63,782 nt of DNA from Muribaculaceae bacterium (GCA_024400935.1 JAKSLZ010000007.1:1-63782); one strand, 5' to 3'. Counted from the first letter of the stretch, positions 1 through 6,080 are shown. The notes: generated by a model not told the origin, from the sequence alone. A program made the numbers and translations.

Positions 1-746
1 CTCCTCCTGTTGTGTTGCAAGTACAAAGATACAAAATTTGAAAGCAATTCACAACGAGAGGGATGGGTTCAACGCATGCAAGTTCGTTGTGTTGCAAGTA
101 CAAAGATACAAAATTTGAAAGCAATTCACAACTCCTACTGTTACACTTAATGAGTCAGGCTAGTTGTGTTGCAAGTACAAAGATACAAAATTTGAAAGCA
201 ATTCACAACACCGCCCCGCCTGTCCTAAAAGCAACATCAGTTGTGTTGCAAGTACAAAGATACAAAATTTGAAAGCAATTCACAACCTCCGGGCTTGTAG
301 GTATATCTTTGCCGTAGTTGTGTTGCAAGTACAAAGATACAAAATTTGAAAGCAATTCACAACCAGTCCAGGAAGATCACGGCTGAAGTACGGTTGTGTT
401 GCAAGTACAAAGATACAAAATTTGAAAGCAATTCACAACTCATCGTACATAAGTCTATTTGCAATCTTGGTTGTGTTGCAAGTACAAAGATACAAAATTT
501 GAAAGCAATTCACAACTTGCGTATTCCTCCAGCTTAGCCGCGCGCGTTGTGTTGCAAGTACAAAGATACAAAATTTGAAAGCAATTCACAACCAAGCAGT
601 CCTGCAGTTGTGCTTGGCGAAGGTTGTGTTGCAAGTACAAAGATACAAAATTTGAAAGCAATTCACAACCATTTTTCCCGCAAACTCGTAGACTTCGCCG
701 TTGTGTTGCAAGTACAAAGATACAAAATTTGAAAGCAATTCACAAC
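1..746 (-). CRISPR. CRISPR array, type II-C-like, 47-nt repeats (truncated at window edge)
   Basis: Ten identical 47-nt repeats start at 9, 86, 163, 240, 317, 393, 470, 546, 623 and 700. They are separated by nine unrelated spacers of 29-30 nt. Bases 1-8 are the end of another spacer, so the array continues to the left. On the minus strand each repeat begins GTTGTGAATTGCTTTC. From knowledge of the families, 47-nt repeats of this kind accompany Cas9 type II-C loci in Bacteroidota. No cas gene lies in the window, so the subtype is inferred from the repeat. The minus strand is taken as the crRNA strand because type II crRNA repeats begin GTT and because a promoter-like motif inside each repeat points that way. 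All ten repeats are identical, with no degenerate terminal copy at 746. Confidence 0.97.
24..55 (-). promoter_or_regulatory. Promoter-like motif inside each CRISPR repeat
   Basis: On the minus strand every repeat contains TATCTTTG, a full match to the Bacteroidota -7 element TAnnTTTG (24-31 in the first full repeat). GTTG (52-55) lies 20 nt upstream and matches three of four bases of the -33 TTTG. The predicted start lies about 5 nt past the -7 element, so a transcript would carry about 9 nt of repeat, then the spacer, then the next repeat. This resembles the per-repeat promoters described for Neisseria type II-C arrays. The motif is seen; the function is inferred. Confidence 0.5.
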
Positions 747-1000
747 TAAAAGTTGCCGCTGGTCATAAAAATCTTCGTAGCGCTGTGAGTACACAAGATA
801 GGCACAAGATAAATCTTATCTGGGGGAGGCTGTTGTTTGGATTTTTCTGCAACAAATTTCTCTGGTTATCCCGGTTTTGGGGGCAGCTATACACCAATAG
901 TTTTTTTAGGGAGGCACCACCGTGACTTTACCAAAATCTTTCTTTCGCACAAAGTATAAGGCACAGAGAAAGAAATAGTATGGGAGACTAAAAGAGGCTG
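747..1000. other. Array-flanking region without a gene
   Basis: This 254-bp stretch follows the last repeat and would be the leader side if the array is transcribed on the minus strand. I see no ORF with coding character. A copy of the dispersed phrase CTATACACCAAT lies near 885-896. Around 947-976 there is weak, gapped similarity to the repeat (ACAAAG, later GAAAG), followed by a chain of hairpins. This is too weak to call an anti-repeat. Confidence 0.4.
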
Positions 1001-1011
1001 GAAGCCGATAC

Positions 1012-1029
1012 GCAGAACCTGGGTTCTGC
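1012..1029 (+). other. Short hairpin in the array-flanking hairpin chain
   Basis: GCAGAACC and GGTTCTGC form an almost loop-less 8-bp palindrome. It follows a small GGCT/AGCC hairpin near 996-1006 and precedes an imperfect stem in which CCCTGTCCT (about 1036-1044) can pair with AGGGCAGGG (about 1067-1075). The run of hairpins suggests structured RNA or palindromic DNA. Confidence 0.5.
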
Positions 1030-1091
1030 ACATAACCCTGTCCTAACTGAGCGCAAGCGAAGGCAGGGCAGGGATAATGACACACAATACT

Positions 1092-1224
1092 GCGGTTGAA
1101 GACCGCTACCTCGCAACGTACAAGGTGGCGGTCTTCAACCGCGATTTTGTCATCCTTTACCCCCCACCGGCAGTCGTTTCACTCCTTTCGGTGGGGGTTA
1201 TGTGCCCAAAAGCAAGCTTTGGGC
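1092..1224 (+). repeat. Palindromic element P, copy 1 (three hairpins)
   Basis: Three consecutive hairpins are visible. A 20-bp stem (1092-1111 with 1123-1142, one G-T pair) encloses an 11-nt loop. A 9-bp stem CCCCCACCG pairs 1161-1169 with 1189-1197. A 7-bp stem GCCCAAA pairs 1204-1210 with 1218-1224. The order and flanking words (GCTAC, TTGTC, GGGGTTAT) resemble the element inside 28200-28345, whose stems have different bases that still pair. Confidence 0.6.
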
Positions 1225-1309
1225 GTGTCGGCTTTCAGCCTCTCATTGTTAAGGTAGGTTATATTAATTATGTCGAGGCGATTTTGAGAGATGTTTTGAG
1301 TAGATTTTT

Positions 1310-1370
1310 GACAACGACAAAGTCGTTGCACTGCATCGTAACCGATGGTCATTAACCGTCGGAGATACCA
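1310..1370 (+). repeat. Palindromic element Q, copy 1
   Basis: A perfect 7-bp hairpin (CAACGAC-AAA-GTCGTTG) is followed by GCATCGTAACCGATGG and then by a second stem, CCGATGG with CCGTCGG. The same layout occurs inverted at 2996-3057. There the first stem reads GACGAC/GTCGTC and the second has a different loop, so the structure is kept while the bases differ. Confidence 0.6.
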
Positions 1371-1514
1371 AAATAGACTCAAAAGCGACCGAAATAATAA
1401 TATATCTTTTCTCATAAATAATAGAACCTACCTTAATATATTCTTGCGCTCATGTTCTTTTAGTCTAAATAAACTTATGACCTTCTGTCTAAAAAACAAA
1501 TTTGTTATTTTAGT

Positions 1515-1634
1515 CTGAAAAAGAAATGGCAAGCCGCCTGCGAAGACTTCAAGCAACGCGCCCTCAAAGCCTACTACGAGCAGCAGGACGAGATAAAAAG
1601 ACTCAAAGAGGAATTAAAAAGAAAAACTAGATAG
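1515..1634 (+). pseudogene. Possible C-terminal remnant of a lost gene (coiled-coil-like)
   Basis: One frame reads a strongly helical, charged peptide ending in LKEELKRKTR before a TAG at 1632-1634. It is rich in Lys, Glu and Gln with a heptad-like pattern. The frame is closed upstream by a stop near 1471 and I find no ATG start, so this looks like the tail of a decayed gene, not a complete small gene. I do not recognise the family. It could also be a chance open frame. Confidence 0.3.
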
Positions 1635-1835
1635 ACTAGACAATCTAGAATGACTAGATAGACAAGAACAACATATTAAAGCATCATTACTAGCTGAGGC
1701 GCAACCGCACTATTGAGTGGAATCGCCGCAAGGCCGGAAGGGGCAAAAAGGGGGTTTTTTCACTTTTTAGGGCGAATAATTTGTAAATGATGCAGAAATG
1801 TACTATTTTCGTACTTTGAAACAATAACCAAGAAG

Positions 1836-1881
1836 CTGTTTAAATATTGTTGGTAATGTTTGTTGGCCAATATTTAAACAG
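1836..1881 (+). promoter_or_regulatory. 14-bp inverted repeat in the frr leader
   Basis: CTGTTTAAATATTG (1836-1849) and CAATATTTAAACAG (1868-1881) are perfect complements around an 18-nt loop. The second arm ends 20 nt before the frr ATG. The AT-rich stem could be an RNA leader structure or a protein-binding site. No clear -7 element was found between it and the gene. Confidence 0.45.
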
Positions 1882-1901
1882 ATTCATAAATACTATTATA
1901 T

Positions 1902-2462
1902 ATGAACGACGTGAAATTTTATCTCAGCGCAGCCGAGGAGAAAATGAACGAGGCTATCATGTATCTCGACGACTCTCTGGCTCACATCCGCGCAGGCAAG
2001 GCTAACGTGAAAATCCTGGACAGCATCCGTGTGGACTACTATGGCAGCAAGGCTCCCATCAGCAACGTGGCAAACATCAGCACCCCCGACCAGCGCACCA
2101 TCGCCATCACTCCGTGGGAAAAGAACATGTTCCGCGTGATCGAGAAGGCTATCATCGACTCTAACATCGGCATCATGCCCGAGAACAACGGCGAGGTGAT
2201 TCGCCTCAACATCCCCCCATTGACCGAGGACCGCCGCAAGCAGCTGGTCAAGGACAGCAAGGCCGAGAGCGAGAAGGCTCGCGTGAGCGTGCGCAATGCC
2301 CGCCGCGAGTGCATCGACGGCTTGAAGAAGGCCATCAAGGAAGGTATGAGCGAGGACGTGTCAAAGGACGGCGAAGGCGAGGTTCAGAAGCTCCACGACA
2401 AGTTCATGAAGAAGATCGACGAACTCTTTGCAGCCAAGGAAAAAGAAATCCTCACAGTGTAA
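1902..2462 (+). CDS. frr: Ribosome recycling factor
   Basis: This 186-residue protein has the length and sequence of bacterial RRF. With EF-G it splits the post-termination ribosome into subunits in the cytoplasm so that ribosomes can be reused. Family hallmarks include the N-terminal helix with HIRAGKANVKILDSIRVDYYG (about residues 28-48), the central IAITPWEK segment, IRLNIPPLTEDRRKQLVK (about 108-125) and the C-terminal long helix with RNARRE. The ATG at 1902 gives the usual N-terminus and follows a 14-bp inverted repeat. It stands alone. In many bacteria frr follows pyrH, but here pyrH is about 54 kb away on the other strand. A terminator-like hairpin follows at 2492-2525. Confidence 0.97.
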   Translation: MNDVKFYLSAAEEKMNEAIMYLDDSLAHIRAGKANVKILDSIRVDYYGSKAPISNVANISTPDQRTIAITPWEKNMFRVIEKAIIDSNIGIMPENNGEVIRLNIPPLTEDRRKQLVKDSKAESEKARVSVRNARRECIDGLKKAIKEGMSEDVSKDGEGEVQKLHDKFMKKIDELFAAKEKEILTV

Positions 2463-2491
2463 TACAGCACTCAAGTAATAGATCGACATAA

Positions 2492-2525
2492 GAGGTGGAT
2501 GCTCTCTCCCGAGGGCATCCACCTC
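2492..2525 (+). terminator. Terminator-like hairpin after frr
   Basis: An 11-bp perfect stem, GAGGTGGATGC with GCATCCACCTC, and a 12-nt loop lie 30 nt after the frr stop. The following bases (CTGTTTATC) are only moderately T-rich, so termination efficiency is uncertain. Confidence 0.6.
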
Positions 2526-2598
2526 CTGTTTATCGCCTTGCTGCGGACATCAGAGTGCCACCCCACGTGGCAGGAATGGCATAAGCAGACCACGCCTG

Positions 2599-2789
2599 AT
2601 TAAAAGGAAAATGTCATAGTAGATAACGCTCAGCTGGACCCTGAGTGTGCGCCATGGCTTGGGATACCGTCTCGAAGCGAGCTTCGGCCTTCACCCATGC
2701 CATGACCCACATTGTGGCTTGACCACAACTGTCATCCACTATGATGAAAAATGCGGCTACGCCTAATAAAATACATAAAATCATGAATC
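2599..2789 (-). repeat. Dispersed ~190-bp repeat A, copy 1
   Basis: This is the inverted counterpart of segments at 28416-28612 and 41198-41393. Shared landmarks are AAGGAAAATGTCATAGTAGA at one end, GAAGCTCGCTTCGAGAC in the middle, and TGCGGCTACGCCTAATAAAA at the other end. The centre folds as nested hairpins. No ORF runs through it. Confidence 0.85.
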
Positions 2790-2847
2790 CGGATTTTCTC
2801 GGTTGGTGGAGTTTTTGTAACTAAAGCATGGGACCATCCCATCGGGA

Positions 2848-2901
2848 TGGAATACGGTAGCCAGCCATGAAGGCCTGCAAATGCAGGACGATATGGCTGG
2901 A
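2848..2901 (-). repeat. Dispersed repeat B, copy 1
   Basis: This stretch matches 28641-28694 in the opposite orientation, with several substitutions. It includes the shared words AATACGGTAGCC and CATGAAGGC. It lies beside repeat A at both sites, but the relative order of A and B differs, so they look like separate modules. Confidence 0.7.
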
Positions 2902-2995
2902 AGAAAGGTAACATAAACAGACCATGCCTTTAGGTATGGGATAAATCACGTGTGGTGAAGTGCGACCCCTTCGAGGTCGGGTCGTGGGGTGCTCA

Positions 2996-3057
2996 TTGTC
3001 TCCGACGGCCTGCGGCCATCGGTTACGATGCAATGTGACGACTCCGTCGTCATGTTA
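2996..3057 (-). repeat. Palindromic element Q, copy 2
   Basis: Read on the minus strand, it shares GCATCGTAACCGATGG and the flanking hairpins of the copy at 1310-1370. The first stem is GACGAC-GGA-GTCGTC. The neighbouring bases (2905-2995) hold further short hairpins, including CCATGCC/GGTATGG and CGACC/GGTCG pairs. Confidence 0.6.
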
Positions 3058-3144
3058 CCAACCGGAAAAATCAAATTTTGCGACATCAAAGTTGTCTATC
3101 AGCACATCCGGGAGGATGGCGCGAAGTAGTAGTGTTGGATCCAT
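3055..3144 (-). pseudogene. N-terminal remnant resembling an ISAon1-type transposase ORF
   Basis: A 29-codon frame starts with ATG at 3144 and reads MDPTLLLRAILPDVLIDNF, followed by ten more residues ending in DFSGW and then a stop. The pattern M-D-x-x-LL-x-x-ILP-x-x-L-I-D-x-F resembles, from memory, the start of the small N-terminal protein of ISAon1-family elements of Bacteroidota, which is normally about 120 residues. Everything after residue 29 is missing. A -7-like element (CAAAGATA, 3149-3156) sits directly upstream. The family assignment needs a database search. Confidence 0.4.
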
Positions 3145-3292
3145 GGTGCAAAGATAACACTATATTCATGAACTATGCTCCACCAACCGGAAAAATCCGC
3201 TGATCCCTGATCCGGGACTTGCACCCGTTAGACAATGCTCATGCCGAGCGTACTAACAACAAAAGACGCTGGCCTTGCGGTCAACGTCTTTT

Positions 3293-3367
3293 TGGTGGTC
3301 CCCCCAGGAATTGAACCGGGGACACATGGATTTTCAGTCCATTGCTCTACCACTGAGCTAGGGGACC
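3293..3367 (-). tRNA. tRNA-Phe (anticodon GAA)
   Basis: A full 75-nt cloverleaf with encoded CCA is read on the minus strand. The acceptor stem is GGTCCCC/GGGGACC, the D arm GCTC-AGTGGTA-GAGC, the anticodon arm ATGGA-CTGAAAA-TCCAT with GAA at 34-36, the variable loop GTGTC and the T loop TTCAATT. The T stem CCCGG/CCTGG has one C-U mismatch at 51/63. Discriminator A precedes CCA. The matching synthetase subunit gene pheT lies 25.5 kb away. Confidence 0.96.
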
Positions 3368-3498
3368 ATTGCTTAATTGCGAGTGCAAAGTTAGGTGTTT
3401 TTTTTGTTTCTACCAAGTGTTTTGGCATTTTTTTTCAAAAAAAACTGCTTTTTTGTGGTGTTTGTGGCGTAGATGGCTATGCCGAACCGTCTTTTTCG

Positions 3499-4209
3499 TT
3501 ATTTCTCCTTTGTTTCTTCTCGCTTTGGTGTGGTGATTGGCTTGATGACGCCTGTGCTCTTTTTCTTGGGAGCGGGGTAACTGGTAATGACGATGCCTGT
3601 TGTTACCGTTTCGTCGTTCACACTCAAGACGATGGGGTCCTTGATATGCAGGTTGTATTGTGACTGCTTGGGTAGTTCTATCACTTGGTTGTAGTAGCCT
3701 ATAAACTTTGTGGCTAGTGTGCAACCTTGGGGCACTTTGATAGAGAAGTGGCCGTCAAGATCAGTGCATACTGCACATGTGGGGTGTGTCTGTATCATGA
3801 CTACCGCCCCTATGGCAGGGTCGTTGTTTTCGTCGAGGATAGTTCCTTCAACGGTGATGCTGTCGCTGGTGGCGGGGGTGGTGTTCTCCCACTCAACGGC
3901 TCTCTTTTCCGCGCGCTCTTGGTGGTTGCACTCCTGGTGCTCGGCATCGGTTTGCGGCGCTGCCTGGGCTGCCGGCGTGGTGAATGTCAGTGCAGCAGCG
4001 ATGCCTGCCACGGCAACCGCTTTGCCGGCGATGCTGCGCAGCGACAGTTCGTGCTCGAGGTACTGAACCTCGGCCTCGCAGGCGGGACATGTGCCGGGGC
4101 AATCGCCCTTGTGGTTGCACACGGCGGGGGTGTAGGCGATGCCGTTGGCGTCGGCAATGGCTTGGCGCACGGCCTTGAGTTGGTTGCAGATGGATTTACC
4201 TCGTTTCAT
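3499..4209 (-). CDS. Cysteine-rich, carboxypeptidase-regulatory-like domain membrane protein
   Basis: The start is the ATG at 4209, because the longer frame to 4239 crosses the promoter. The 236-residue protein opens with MKRGKSICNQLKAVRQAIAD, then a cysteine cluster (CNHKGDC-PGTCPAC, about residues 32-45) that may bind metal. A hydrophobic Ala/Val-rich segment follows (about 59-82), then a beta-sandwich region (about 117-185) of the carboxypeptidase regulatory-like type with GTILDENNDPAIGAVVMIQT. The N-terminal Cys block is, to my knowledge, a recurrent Bacteroidota module of unknown role. The beta-sandwich would be extracytoplasmic if the hydrophobic segment spans the membrane. A perfect promoter precedes it. 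Confidence 0.75.
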   Translation of the reverse strand: MKRGKSICNQLKAVRQAIADANGIAYTPAVCNHKGDCPGTCPACEAEVQYLEHELSLRSIAGKAVAVAGIAAALTFTTPAAQAAPQTDAEHQECNHQERAEKRAVEWENTTPATSDSITVEGTILDENNDPAIGAVVMIQTHPTCAVCTDLDGHFSIKVPQGCTLATKFIGYYNQVIELPKQSQYNLHIKDPIVLSVNDETVTTGIVITSYPAPKKKSTGVIKPITTPKREETKEK

Positions 4210-4226
4210 AAGTTGTGATTTTGACG

Positions 4227-4257
4227 CAAAATTAAGCAAATAATTTCAAAATGCAAA
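4227..4257 (-). promoter_or_regulatory. Consensus promoter for the 3499-4209 gene
   Basis: Minus-strand TTTG (4254-4257), 19 nt, then TAATTTTG (4227-4234) match both Bacteroidota promoter boxes exactly. The predicted start near 4222 leaves a leader of about 12 nt before the ATG at 4209. Confidence 0.8.
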
Positions 4258-4289
4258 AAAAACGCCCGAAATCGTGTCAAATGGTTTGA

Positions 4290-4326
4290 GAATGCCATCA
4301 AAGGGACAGTCCCCGTGATGGCATTC
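4290..4326. other. Hairpin between the candidate small RNA and its neighbour
   Basis: GAATGCCATCA (4290-4300) and TGATGGCATTC (4316-4326) pair over 11 bp, with an inner GGGAC/TCCC stem. There is no strong T run on either side. Confidence 0.45.
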
Positions 4327-4352
4327 TTCGTCTTTTGAATGGGGGAGACTAG

Positions 4353-4432
4353 ACAAAAACACGGGCGAGAGAAGCCTTGTATCTTCCCTCGCCCGATATA
4401 GTAATGTGTGGTGTTTTTGCTGTGATTTTCAC
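4353..4432 (-). ncRNA. Candidate small RNA (~78 nt) with own promoter and terminator
   Basis: A promoter (CTTG 4465-4468, 20 nt, TAACTTTG 4437-4444) predicts a start near 4432. A terminator hairpin, CGGGCGAG with CTCGCCCG (4362-4395), and TGTTTTTG then end the transcript near 4354. The only ATG in the unit is followed at once by TGA, so it cannot encode a protein. The downstream gene has its own perfect promoter, so this unit is probably independent and not an attenuated leader. Both parts are seen; expression is inferred. Confidence 0.55.
4354..4395 (-). terminator. Intrinsic terminator of the candidate small RNA
   Basis: An 8-bp GC-rich stem, CGGGCGAG/CTCGCCCG, is followed on the minus strand by TG and five T. 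The upstream protein gene ends 360 nt away, so it is unlikely to be the main client. Confidence 0.6.
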
Positions 4433-4436
4433 ATTG

Positions 4437-4468
4437 CAAAGTTACGCCACGCAAATGTTAATGTCAAG
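4437..4468 (-). promoter_or_regulatory. Promoter of the candidate small RNA
   Basis: The -33 box is CTTG (three of four matches), the spacer is 20 nt, and the -7 box TAACTTTG is a full match to TAnnTTTG. Confidence 0.6.
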
Positions 4469-4630
4469 AAAAACGCCTAAAATCGCATATCATTCGTGAT
4501 TTGCAAACCGCTTGTCTAATAACTGTTTATGAAAAATAATTCTAATTCGGCTTTTTCGCCCTGCGCGAAGTGTTAAAATCGCCCAAATTTTGATGGTAGC
4601 GTGAAGAATGTAACTATAACCAACAGGACA

Positions 4631-4726
4631 TCTCGCGCGGATCTCACAGATTTCACTGATGAATTATATTGAAGATGTAAATTGCTTCAATTATAATATC
4701 TTCGAGATCCGTGAGATCCGCGCGGG
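4631..4726. repeat. Long palindrome of the CTCGCGCRGATCTC family (E), copy 1
   Basis: Nearly the whole 96 bp is one imperfect palindrome. TCTCGCGCGGATCTCAC at the left pairs with GTGAGATCCGCGCG at the right, and the centre continues as ATTATATTGAAG/CTTCAATTATAAT. The same outer words recur at 11943-12126, 35099-35135, 43985-44015 and 48655-48925. Confidence 0.75.
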
Positions 4727-4758
4727 GACTTCGCAAAAACTGGTTGCGTGAAGAAGTT

Positions 4759-5991
4759 TTAGTATTCCTTCACCACCTTGGTGAAGAGGCGCCGCATGGG
4801 GTCGAGGTCGGCTTCGTCCTTGCATGACATTAGATTCATCTTGAGGAACACATAGCCGTTCTCATCTACTGCACGGAACTCGATGTTTCTAAATACCAAC
4901 GACACTTTCTCGCCCAGACCCAGTCGCAGGTCGTGGAAGAGCTCCTTGGTGAGCTCGTCGTCTGACGAGATGTCGTTCCACTGTGCGGTCCACGTCTGCT
5001 TGCCATATTCAATAGTTATCGTTTCGTAGTCAATCACCAGCTTAGCCGGGGCGTAGCGGATTTTCCACGCGCCGTCGACCCATTCTGTATATTGCTTGAA
5101 CTCGAATGTGTAAGGCGGATTGTCGTCCTGGCGAACCGCACGTGCCGGAGCGTTGTTGCGGGACGGAGCGGGAGCGCTATCGGCCTGCTGCACAAGCGAG
5201 GCGGGTTGCGAATCCTTCACCAGGCCGCCGCCCACGTGGGCAATGTGTCCGCCCAAGTCACGGATGTTTTGCACTTCCTGCTCAAAACCGCCTCCAAGCA
5301 TGTCCACGCCCCAGCGGTAGTTGGGAGCGCCCTCGCGCTTAGTGAACACGAGCATTATCTCGTCGGCCGCGTTCACCTCCATGATGTCGATGACATATCC
5401 GTTGCCATACATCTCATCGATTATGTTCTCGTAGGGCTGGCTGCTGTCAGTCCACCTCACGAGCTGTGGCACGGGGTTGTTGACGAAGTGTACCAGCCAG
5501 CCCGTCGCGAGTGAGCATACGTTGTCGATGGAGTAGCCGTTTTTCCAAGCGCCTTGCAGTGTCTTGGAGCTAACGGTCACCCAGTAGTCTTGCCTGGGAG
5601 TGTTGCTCTGCGACATCACGATGAGCCACTTGCCGGGTCCCTGCGTCACATCGGTCATCACATATCCCTCGTTGCGCCGTTGCCTGAGCCATTCCTCAGG
5701 CCACTCGGCGGCGTAGTAGTAGGTCTGCATGGTGTATGGCGAGCCCATGGACATCACCACCGTCCATCCGTTGCCGTTGTGCGCGGCGCTGGTGATGCGG
5801 TATCCCTGGTCCCAATATTCCTTAATCTTGTCGGCCTGCAGTTCGTTGCCCAGCCCCGAGCAAAACCACGTCTGAGCAGTATAGCCCAGCCCTGCACGAC
5901 CCGTCATGGTCGTTGCCCACTCGTCGGCTCGCGCATCGACCGAGAGCATGAGCGCTGCCAGCAGCAATATGTCAAGAATCCATGTTTTCAT
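4759..5991 (-). CDS. Secreted DUF7477-like repeat protein
   Basis: The start is the ATG at 5991. The frame extends to a GTG at 6000, but that codon lies in the promoter. The 410-residue product begins with a signal peptide (MKTWILDILLLAALMLSVDA) and is exported. Residues about 30-255 hold a repeating pattern of about 45-50 residues, each with GY-x-IT/VMTDV followed by G-x-GW/KW-x-VVMS. This recalls the DUF7477 family, known from bacterial and plant proteins without a firm function. A Pro/Ala-rich linker (about 265-295) leads to a beta-rich C-terminal domain. The family name is from memory. A perfect promoter predicts an almost leaderless mRNA. Confidence 0.7.
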   Translation of the reverse strand: MKTWILDILLLAALMLSVDARADEWATTMTGRAGLGYTAQTWFCSGLGNELQADKIKEYWDQGYRITSAAHNGNGWTVVMSMGSPYTMQTYYYAAEWPEEWLRQRRNEGYVMTDVTQGPGKWLIVMSQSNTPRQDYWVTVSSKTLQGAWKNGYSIDNVCSLATGWLVHFVNNPVPQLVRWTDSSQPYENIIDEMYGNGYVIDIMEVNAADEIMLVFTKREGAPNYRWGVDMLGGGFEQEVQNIRDLGGHIAHVGGGLVKDSQPASLVQQADSAPAPSRNNAPARAVRQDDNPPYTFEFKQYTEWVDGAWKIRYAPAKLVIDYETITIEYGKQTWTAQWNDISSDDELTKELFHDLRLGLGEKVSLVFRNIEFRAVDENGYVFLKMNLMSCKDEADLDPMRRLFTKVVKEY

Positions 5992-5999
5992 ACTGGGCA

Positions 6000-6031
6000 C
6001 AAAGATAGTTTTTTTCTAACGCAAACACAAA
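6000..6031 (-). promoter_or_regulatory. Consensus promoter abutting the 4759-5991 gene
   Basis: Minus-strand TTTG (6028-6031), 20 nt, TATCTTTG (6000-6007) match perfectly. The expected start at about 5995 is only 3-5 nt before the ATG at 5991. Confidence 0.8.
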
Positions 6032-6040
6032 CTTTTCCAT

Positions 6041-6080
6041 AAAAAACAGGCGGCCGCCCTCAGTGTGAGGGGCGGCCGCC
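6041..6080 (-). terminator. Strong intrinsic terminator of the TonB/DUF5689 operon
   Basis: GGCGGCCGCCC pairs with its complement across a 6-8 nt loop (6049-6080) and is followed on the minus strand by TGTTTTTT. It sits 35 nt after the lipoprotein stop codon. Confidence 0.85.

Noticed and set aside
63..732. Overlapping small ORFs across the CRISPR array (for example MCCKYKDTKFESNSQ repeats)
   Set aside because: They arise from translation of the repeat itself and share its period of about 77 bp; they have no independent coding evidence.
947..985. Possible tracrRNA anti-repeat
   Set aside because: Only ACAAAG and GAAAG match, spacing differs by two bases and the CACAAC part needed to pair with the repeat's 5' end is missing.
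4206..4454. 82-codon frame on the minus strand
   Set aside because: It runs across the candidate small RNA, its terminator and the next gene's promoter, and has no coding character.
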